DNA of 64,000 nt from Dietzia alimentaria 72 (GTDB lineage Bacteria; Actinomycetota; Actinomycetes; Mycobacteriales; Mycobacteriaceae). Below, piece by piece: positions 57,462 to 64,000 of this stretch. The stretch lies in contig NZ_AGFF01000014.1 in assembly GCF_000226215.1 (NCBI RefSeq), positions 62,001 through 126,000 on the forward strand, in the 5' to 3' direction. Position 1 is the stretch's first letter; each line of letters begins with the position of its first letter. The position numbers and the translations under genes were made by a program. The notes beneath the pieces were generated by a model. That model did not search any database. It had not been told where the DNA came from and worked only from the letters and a program-made list of their open reading frames with translations.

Positions 57462-58955
57462 TTAGGCGTAGCGCTGCAGGAACGCGGCCTCCGCCAGTGC
57501 GATGCGTTGAATCTCCCGCGGGTCGACGCTCTCGTCGGGGGAGTGGATCGCGGCCGCCGGGTCTTCGACGCCGAACAGGGCGATGCTCGCCTCGGGATGC
57601 ACCCGTCGCAGCGCCGTGCACAGTGGAATGGATCCGCCGGAGCCGATCTCCGCGACCTCGTCCGCGCCGTACGCCTCCGCCAGACACTGGGACAGCAGAT
57701 CGTGCACCGGGTCAGTCTGGCCGGCGGGCACCGAGCGGAAAGGGTAACCGACGGTCTCCTTGGTCACCCTCACCCGGGCGTTCCACGGCGTGCGCTGCTC
57801 GATGTGCTCGGCGAGCTTCCGCTGCGCCTCGACCGGGTCCATGCCGGGCGGGACCCGAAGGTTGATCAGTGCACGTGCATGCGGTTGGACGGCGGCGATC
57901 GCACCCTCGACCGGTGGGCAGTCGATTCCGAGAACGGTCACCGCGGGGCGCGCCCACACGAGATCCGCGATTGGTGCCGCAGACGAGACCTCCACGCCGT
58001 CGAGCACGCCGGCGTCGCCGCGGAACGTGCTCTGCGGGTAGGGCTGCCCGTCCCACTCGCCCGAGAAGTCGAGGCCGTCAACGGTGGTCGCGCCGGTCTC
58101 CGGGTCCCGGAACGAGGCGAGGATCGAGATGAGGGCGGCCAGTGCGTCGGGCGCCGCGCCACCGAACTGGCCCGAGTGCACCCCGGCCTCCAGGGTGTCG
58201 ACGGAGACGACGAGATTGGCGATGCCCCGCAGGCTGGTCGTGAGCGTGGGTGTCCCCACCGAGACGTTCCCGGAGTCGACGATGAGGATGGCGTCGGCCT
58301 CCACCAGGTCCGGCCGGGATGCCACGAGATCGTCCAACCCTCCGCCCCCGGTCTCCTCGGAGCCCTCCACGACGAGTCGGATTCCCAGTCCGGACAGCGG
58401 GTCCGTTCCCGGAGCGGCCGCGGTGTCGTCGTCGTTTCCGGCCCCGCCGGCCTCGCCGATCGCGTTCGGCGTCGCCCCGCCCAGGGCTGCCAGCGCACGC
58501 AGGGCGGTGAGGTGGACGACCAGGTTTCCCTTGCAGTCGGCGGCGCCACGGCCGTACCAGCGCCCATCGCGCTCGGTGAGCTCCCATGGCGAGGCCGACC
58601 ACTCGGCCGGATCGCCAGAGGGTTGAACGTCGTAATGGCTGTAGAGCAGCACCGTGGGGCGACCCGGCGCGGCGGGACGGTGGGCGAACACCGCTCGTGA
58701 ACCGTCCGAGGTCTCGATCACCTCGACAGCCTCGGGCCCCAGCCCTGGCACCGGCAATTCGGTGAGGAGTGTGCGCACGAGTTCACACGCCTGCGCGCAC
58801 GCCTCCGGCTCTGTCCCGTGGACCGATGGGATCGCCACGAGGTCGGCCAGGTCGTTGCGAGCCCGCTCCAGCTGCGCGGTGACGGCCGCGGCGAGCGCGT
58901 TGAGTCGGGGGTGCGGGGCGGCGAGGGGATCGGTGTGCGCGGAGGTGTCAGCCAT
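57462..58955 (-). CDS. M20-family metallodipeptidase
   Basis: A 497-residue zinc peptidase of the M20 dipeptidase group. Metal-site motifs are TVLLYSHYDVQP (His), WYGRGAADCKGNLVVH (bridging Asp), LVVEGSEETGGGG (catalytic Glu pair), and GSGGSIPLC near the C-terminus, with the dimerisation/lid domain between (~210-330). It has no signal peptide, so it is cytosolic and cleaves small peptides. CATACT lies 6 nt before ATG 58955. The neighbours give no substrate clue. Confidence 0.92.
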   Translation of the reverse strand: MADTSAHTDPLAAPHPRLNALAAAVTAQLERARNDLADLVAIPSVHGTEPEACAQACELVRTLLTELPVPGLGPEAVEVIETSDGSRAVFAHRPAAPGRPTVLLYSHYDVQPSGDPAEWSASPWELTERDGRWYGRGAADCKGNLVVHLTALRALAALGGATPNAIGEAGGAGNDDDTAAAPGTDPLSGLGIRLVVEGSEETGGGGLDDLVASRPDLVEADAILIVDSGNVSVGTPTLTTSLRGIANLVVSVDTLEAGVHSGQFGGAAPDALAALISILASFRDPETGATTVDGLDFSGEWDGQPYPQSTFRGDAGVLDGVEVSSAAPIADLVWARPAVTVLGIDCPPVEGAIAAVQPHARALINLRVPPGMDPVEAQRKLAEHIEQRTPWNARVRVTKETVGYPFRSVPAGQTDPVHDLLSQCLAEAYGADEVAEIGSGGSIPLCTALRRVHPEASIALFGVEDPAAAIHSPDESVDPREIQRIALAEAAFLQRYA

Positions 58956-59020
58956 GACCCCAGTATGCGTGCCGGGTACGACACGTTCCCAAGTGAACGA
59001 CAGATGAACAGCAGATGACG

Positions 59021-59026
59021 TAAAGT
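59021..59026 (+). promoter_or_regulatory. -10 box TAAAGT for the gene at 59034
   Basis: TAAAGT ends exactly 7 nt before ATG 59034, favouring that start over the GTG 9 bp earlier. Confidence 0.6.
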
Positions 59027-59033
59027 GACGGAT

Positions 59034-59765
59034 ATGAGCTTTGTGATTGTGGTCACCCCGGCCGATCCCCAGTTCCGTGATGCCTCCGGTCTCGAGGATC
59101 TGCCCGCGCACCTTCGTGCGGACCTCGAGGCGTTCCGTGACGAGGTCTGCGAGCGCTTTCCCGAGGCCGATGCAATCGGTCAGACGGGCGGACTGTGCGC
59201 GCGACCGACGATCGAGGGCGTTGGTGTGGTGATCCGCCCCGAGGTGATCACCCGGCCGCTGGTCGTCAACGCCGTCATGAGGTTCGCGGCGCCCCGCCAG
59301 CTCCTGGTGACCTCGCCTGAACTGGGACTCGAGGCTGACCCGCGGTGCCGCGTCGGTATCGACGTCCACCGGCGCCCCACCGTGACGGGTGCCGGGATCA
59401 CTGATCACGCCATGCGCGGCCGGCCGTACGGCACGCTGCCCTGGATCACCCGCGACCTGCTGCTCGGGCTGGTGGGAAAACTCGAGTTCGACGGCGACCG
59501 TCTCGAGATGGAGGCCGACATCGATCGGTGGTTCCGCTACGAGCTTCTCGACGGGGCCCTGGAGGTCACCGTGTGCGACGGTCCGGCTGGCGAACTGTTC
59601 CGTCTGACCCTCGAACAGGCCGACGCCACCCTCGCGGCCGACGCCGGATGGGCATGGGCGCGGTGCGCAGATGACTGGGCGGACTTCTTCGCTCGCTCCG
59701 GTCGCGCGGCGGCGTCCGAAGCCTCGTCCTCCGGGCCGACGAACGGGGAAGTCGCCGCGGCCTGA
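59034..59765 (+). CDS. conserved-looking protein of unknown function
   Basis: A 243-residue soluble protein with no signal peptide or membrane segment. The first half is acidic and mixed alpha/beta (FVIVVTPADPQFRDASGLED), and the middle carries RPLVVNAVMRFAAPRQLLVT. Two cysteines occur, without a metal pattern. It shows no family I can name. The start is fixed by the 7-nt spacing to TAAAGT. Divergent from the M20 gene. Codon use is typical, so it is likely a real gene of unknown role. Confidence 0.6.
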   Translation: MSFVIVVTPADPQFRDASGLEDLPAHLRADLEAFRDEVCERFPEADAIGQTGGLCARPTIEGVGVVIRPEVITRPLVVNAVMRFAAPRQLLVTSPELGLEADPRCRVGIDVHRRPTVTGAGITDHAMRGRPYGTLPWITRDLLLGLVGKLEFDGDRLEMEADIDRWFRYELLDGALEVTVCDGPAGELFRLTLEQADATLAADAGWAWARCADDWADFFARSGRAAASEASSSGPTNGEVAAA

Positions 59766-59807
59766 CCCGCGACCGTCCTGCCGGGATGTGCTGATAGCGG
59801 CCGGGCG

Positions 59808-60575
59808 TCAGACCGAGTTCTCGTAGCGCAGCGATGCCACCACGGCATCGATCGTTTCTGTGGGTTGAGTCCCGTCCTCACCCTCGTCGGCCATGAGTAC
59901 GAACACCAGGGACGCCGGTGCACCGTCCGGGCCCCGCGTCGATACCGCGATGGTGTCGAACCGGATTACCGGCGGCGTACAGACGTTGCGAGGAGGGCGC
60001 ACCTCGCCCCGCAGTGTGACGTGCCAGGCCGGCACCCCCGAAACCCCGATGCTGGTGGCCTCGGGCACCGGCACGTCGGCGCCGGACTCCGTGAACCTGC
60101 GATCGATCGAGTCGGCCATCGCCCGCGACGCGGACTCCGCCTGCTCGCGCGCGTCACCGGGAAGTGCGGAGTGGCTGATACCCACGAGGGTCCGGAAACT
60201 CAGCCCCGATGACGGGCAGTAGCCGCGATCGGCGATCGCGTTGGCCGTGGTGACGTAACCGGAACCCCAGTCTGAGCCACCGTCGTGTGGGTTGTCGGGG
60301 TCGCCGTACGGATCGCCCACCTCCCAGTCCGGAGGAACCGAATACACGAGCCCGTGGGAGCTCCGGACGTCCTTCCAGTCCACGGGCGGCGGCCCCGAGG
60401 CCAGGGTGGGGCCGGGCTCCTCACGGGGTGCCTGGCGGGGTCCCTCCTCGTCCCGGGACAGCAGTGCGCAGCCCGCGGATGACACCATGAGCGAACCCAC
60501 GACGAGCATCGCGGCGGCCGCACGACCCGCAGGGCGCCGTGCGGCTCGGGATGTGCGGGGTGGGGCCGCAGCCAT
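59808..60575 (-). CDS. exported lipoprotein-like protein of unknown function
   Basis: A 255-residue protein with a long basic N-terminus, a hydrophobic core and an SSAGC site at ~36 that resembles a weak lipobox, with Ser at the -3 position. A Pro-rich linker follows. The mature domain contains VYSVPPDWEVGDPYGDPDN, RGYCPSSGLSFRTLVGISH, and a terminal IDAVVASLRYENSV, giving a small beta-rich lipoprotein fold seen in several actinobacterial proteins of unknown function. It starts 7 bp after the SRPBCC gene and is probably co-transcribed with it. Confidence 0.7.
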   Translation of the reverse strand: MAAAPPRTSRAARRPAGRAAAAMLVVGSLMVSSAGCALLSRDEEGPRQAPREEPGPTLASGPPPVDWKDVRSSHGLVYSVPPDWEVGDPYGDPDNPHDGGSDWGSGYVTTANAIADRGYCPSSGLSFRTLVGISHSALPGDAREQAESASRAMADSIDRRFTESGADVPVPEATSIGVSGVPAWHVTLRGEVRPPRNVCTPPVIRFDTIAVSTRGPDGAPASLVFVLMADEGEDGTQPTETIDAVVASLRYENSV

Positions 60576-60582
60576 GGAGGTC

Positions 60583-61059
60583 TCAGCCCCGCTCGATCAG
60601 CGTCTTGATGCGCTGCAGGGACAGGGACACGCCCTCGCCCATCTCAGCGGTGAAGGACGTCTGCCCGCCGAAGAGCTTGTCGGTGAGGACCTTGGACACC
60701 GTGCTCAACCCGGCGGGGACCTCACGGCGCTCGGTCAGCTTGGTCCTGGCGCCCGGCAGCGCCTCCAGTTCGAAGACCCAGACGGTCCCGTTCTCGGAGA
60801 TCTGGTTACCGAACCGGCGGCCTGGCTCGAACTCCACGACGCGGCTCGTGGTGGGCCAGAACAGCGGTCCTCGTCTGTTGATGTTGAGGGCCCGCGTTCC
60901 CTTGGTGGTACGGCCGCCGAGGGCGATGACCTTGACCGCCTGACTGCTCCACTGGGTGGCGTTGCGGACTTCTGAGATGACCTCCCAGACCCGCGCCGGC
61001 GGGGCGTCGATCTCGATCGAGCTCTCGATGGCTCCTGCGGTGGCGGGTTCGGTTGTCAT
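60583..61059 (-). CDS. SRPBCC (START-like) family protein
   Basis: A 158-residue polyketide-cyclase/START-type fold. It shows IESSIEIDAPPARVWEVISE, ATQWSSQAVKVIALGGRTTK, a central strand region FWPTTSRVVEFEPGRRFGNQ, WVFELEALPGARTKLTERRE, and a C-terminal long helix. Such proteins bind hydrophobic ligands. AAAGG precedes the ATG at 61059. It diverges from groEL2, so the 61060-61343 gap holds promoters for both and the CIRCE operators. Confidence 0.85.
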   Translation of the reverse strand: MTTEPATAGAIESSIEIDAPPARVWEVISEVRNATQWSSQAVKVIALGGRTTKGTRALNINRRGPLFWPTTSRVVEFEPGRRFGNQISENGTVWVFELEALPGARTKLTERREVPAGLSTVSKVLTDKLFGGQTSFTAEMGEGVSLSLQRIKTLIERG

Positions 61060-61162
61060 TGACGGCCTTTCGACGGGGTCTGCTGCGATCGCGTCTTGAT
61101 GGTAGGGCAGGGCTTCGCGCGGTGAGGGGCGTTCGCCTCCCGCGAACACGGGCCCCGACCCT

Positions 61163-61188
61163 TTGCACTCGACGGGGGCGAGTGCTAG
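61163..61188 (+). promoter_or_regulatory. CIRCE operator 1 (HrcA site)
   Basis: TTGCACTC - 9 nt - GAGTGCTAG. This is the inverted repeat bound by the heat-shock repressor HrcA, 155 bp before groEL2. Confidence 0.85.
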
Positions 61189-61196
61189 AAAAGCGA

Positions 61197-61223
61197 TTGG
61201 CACTCGGCTACCCTGAGTGCCAG
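61197..61223 (+). promoter_or_regulatory. CIRCE operator 2 (HrcA site)
   Basis: TTGGCACTC - 9 nt - GAGTGCCAG, a second CIRCE-type inverted repeat with 8 bp between it and the first. The 9-bp arms differ at one pair (T1 and the final G do not pair). Confidence 0.8.
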
Positions 61224-61226
61224 TAA

Positions 61227-62966
<1,740 letters not shown>

Positions 62967-62991
62967 TCTGAGCTCATCCCTGCACGCGGCT

Positions 62992-63024
62992 GTGGCCCGC
63001 ACCGGAAAATCTGGTGCGGGCCAC
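62992..63024 (+). terminator. strong terminator of groEL2
   Basis: GTGGCCCGCACC pairs perfectly with GGTGCGGGCCAC (12 bp) around a 9-nt A-rich loop, 25 bp after the stop, followed by a GTTTCTGTTT tail. Confidence 0.9.
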
Positions 63025-63231
63025 GGCCGTTTCTGTTTCCCAGGGCGGCCAGCTTCGGGGGCGCCGGACAGTTGAAACTCGCCCACGGCTCGTGATGGGA
63101 AAAATATTGCGTCAAGTCGTCGCATTAATAAGACTTCTTAACGGCATGTGGTTTAAAGTGATTCAAGGCACACACCCGAAGTCGGGTGTCTGACTGGCGC
63201 GAAAGGTGACTCACTGAGTCGCAGGTCACGA

Positions 63232-63259
63232 TTGACTGGGCGGCGGCTTAGGCTATCCT
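63232..63259 (+). promoter_or_regulatory. sigma-70-type promoter of the small porin-like genes
   Basis: TTGACT (63232-63237), 16-bp spacer, TATCCT (63254-63259). Near-consensus at both boxes, and 50 bp before the first small gene. A longer 5' leader carries its GGGAG ribosome site. The 62967-63309 gap otherwise holds the groEL2 terminator and no gene. Confidence 0.7.
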
Positions 63260-63309
63260 TACCACTGGCCCCACGAGGTGGGGCGACATCACATCCAAGG
63301 GAGAAATAC

Positions 63310-63474
63310 ATGCCTGACTTCGGGAAGATTGCCGGCCTGCTCGGCAACGTGAAGAGCATCTTCGACTTCATCGCGGGGACCACGGGGTCGCTCGCAGGAT
63401 TCGGCACCGACAAGGGTGCGCCCGCGATCATTGAGGGGCTGCTCGGCGGTTCCTCTGCCGCGGACCCGGTCTAA
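63310..63474 (+). CDS. small porin-like peptide (PorH/PorA position)
   Basis: A 54-residue peptide with no signal peptide: hydrophobic/amphipathic helix IAGLLGNVKSIFDFIAG, then a Gly/Ala-rich IIEGLLGGSS tail. GGGAG lies 8 nt before the ATG. In C. glutamicum the channel peptides PorH and PorA (57 and 45 residues, no signal peptide, O-mycolylated) are encoded just downstream of groEL2; this gene and the next match in position, size and composition. Sequence identity to known members is not claimed. Ser and Thr residues could be mycolylated. A hairpin follows. Confidence 0.68.
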   Translation: MPDFGKIAGLLGNVKSIFDFIAGTTGSLAGFGTDKGAPAIIEGLLGGSSAADPV

Positions 63475-63492
63475 GCGTCGTCCTGCTGACGC

Positions 63493-63527
63493 GCTACTGA
63501 CGGCGGGGCTCTCCGCACGCCGGTAGC
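63493..63527 (+). terminator. hairpin between the two small genes
   Basis: GCTAC and CGGCG pair with CGCCG and GTAGC, separated by a TGA bulge, around a 12-nt loop. With no T-run, it may attenuate or process the transcript between the two genes. Confidence 0.45.
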
Positions 63528-63643
63528 TGCGCGGCCCGCTGTGTGGCCGCCTGCAACATCAACCGACTCGGATCGGCTTGTCACTCTCTCGCACTTCCTC
63601 GGCGGCTAAGAGCCTCCGGGGCACTTTCTCAAAGGAGATCATC

Positions 63644-63790
63644 ATGGGTTCTGAAGCACTGGGCGCAGTTGCTGCCCTCAGCAAGCTCGGCGGCGACTTT
63701 GTCGGCGCGCTGGCGGCCGGCGCGAAGGCTGCCGCCTACTTCATCGGTGGCGGCTTCGCTGCCGACATGGCCACCGGCTTCATGAAGTGA
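63644..63790 (+). CDS. second small porin-like peptide (PorA-like)
   Basis: A 48-residue peptide, MGSEALGAVAALSKLGGDFV and onward to AAYFIGGGFAADMATGFMK, with no signal peptide, high Ala/Gly content and an amphipathic helix. AAAGGAG sits 6 nt before the ATG, a strong ribosome site. It follows the first small gene by 169 bp with an intervening hairpin and is followed by a terminator. By analogy with PorA/PorH it may form a hetero-oligomeric mycomembrane channel with its neighbour. Its frame is short, but the signals on both sides support it. Confidence 0.66.
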   Translation: MGSEALGAVAALSKLGGDFVGALAAGAKAAAYFIGGGFAADMATGFMK

Positions 63791-63811
63791 TCTGAGCCGC
63801 ATAGCGCGGTG

Positions 63812-63846
63812 GTCGAGGGCGTCGGAGAGGTTCCGGCGCCCTCGAC
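63812..63846 (+). terminator. terminator after the second small gene
   Basis: GTCGAGGGCG (63812-63821) pairs perfectly with CGCCCTCGAC (63837-63846) around a 15-nt loop that can itself form a short stem (CGGA/TCCG). It is followed by GTCTATTTA. Confidence 0.85.
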
Positions 63847-63934
63847 GTCTATTTAGGGCGGTACCTTTGTGGCCCGGATATGGGAATATGCTCATAACCG
63901 TAACGCTTCGGCGTTGATGGTCGATAATGTTGAC

Positions 63935-64000
63935 GTGAGCCGCAATGGTTGGCTCTGCGGTTTCCGCCGGGCTGCCCTGTTGTGGGATCCTCGGAGCCGT
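63935..64000 (+). CDS. possible start of a further gene, cut by the window edge
   Basis: From GTG 63935 the frame is open to the end (22 codons). A GATAAT box lies 6 nt before it, a spacing like that of the leaderless genes here. Too short to name; possibly not coding. Confidence 0.3.
   Translation, partial: MSRNGWLCGFRRAALLWDPRSR

Overview
The window is high-GC actinobacterial DNA, most probably from a mycolic-acid bacterium of the order Mycobacteriales. The supporting genes are a secreted antigen-85-type mycolyltransferase, an F420-dependent glucose-6-phosphate dehydrogenase, the pknG-glnH-glnX locus, groEL2 followed by two tiny channel-protein-like genes, and a DUF222/HNH protein. The gene set and composition suggest Dietzia or a close relative. 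That genus call is inference; no rRNA is present to fix it. No tRNA, rRNA, CRISPR array or insertion sequence was seen.

Gene order follows a mycobacterial backbone remembered from M. tuberculosis: purT, rhodanese, metZ; then fgd, pta, ackA, pknG, glnH, glnX, a mutT3-like gene, thiE, thiO, thiS, thiG; then xthA, an acetyltransferase, def, a DUF3263 gene, a VirR-like gene; then a CDC48-like ATPase and groEL2. Local cargo is inserted between these blocks.

Layout. 1-2.2 kb: end of purA, a small secreted protein, and an AbiEi/DUF559 gene between two inverted copies of a ~100 bp palindromic repeat. 2.3-7.7 kb: gntR, an AMACR-type gene, purT, a DUF1648 membrane protein and a two-gene DUF1023 hydrolase unit. 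7.7-12.7 kb: fprA, rhodanese-metZ, a glycosyltransferase and an exported protein. 13-19.7 kb: fgd, a SUFU-domain gene and a cysteine-less alkyltransferase homologue, then egtB-egtD and the DUF222/HNH gene. 19.8-29.5 kb: pta-ackA, then pknG-glnH-glnX and a Nudix fusion gene. 29.6-39.1 kb: a PhoD-like phosphatase, thiE and thiO-thiS-thiG, an ABC exporter and a CapA-like protein, then a decayed thiC fragment where M. tuberculosis carries intact thiC. 39.1-46.3 kb: a CD225 protein, ppk2, xthA, def, a VirR-like protein and two copies of a second palindromic repeat family. 46.3-53 kb: a complete Mrp cation/proton antiporter operon. 53-64 kb: a LeuA-regulatory-domain-like protein, a tandem AAA ATPase, the mycolyltransferase, an M20 peptidase, groEL2 with two CIRCE operators, and the two small porin-like genes.

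Functional links. Pta and AckA interconvert acetyl-CoA and acetate. PknG/GlnH/GlnX are expected to tune the TCA cycle to amino-acid supply. Fgd supplies F420H2. EgtB/EgtD make ergothioneine. ThiE/O/S/G make thiamine from its thiazole side, but the pyrimidine gene thiC is broken here. Def, GroEL2 and the CDC48-like ATPase serve protein maturation and quality control. The mycolyltransferase and the small porin-like genes serve the mycomembrane. At least eight genes start exactly 7 nt after a TANNNT -10 box, so leaderless mRNAs appear common.
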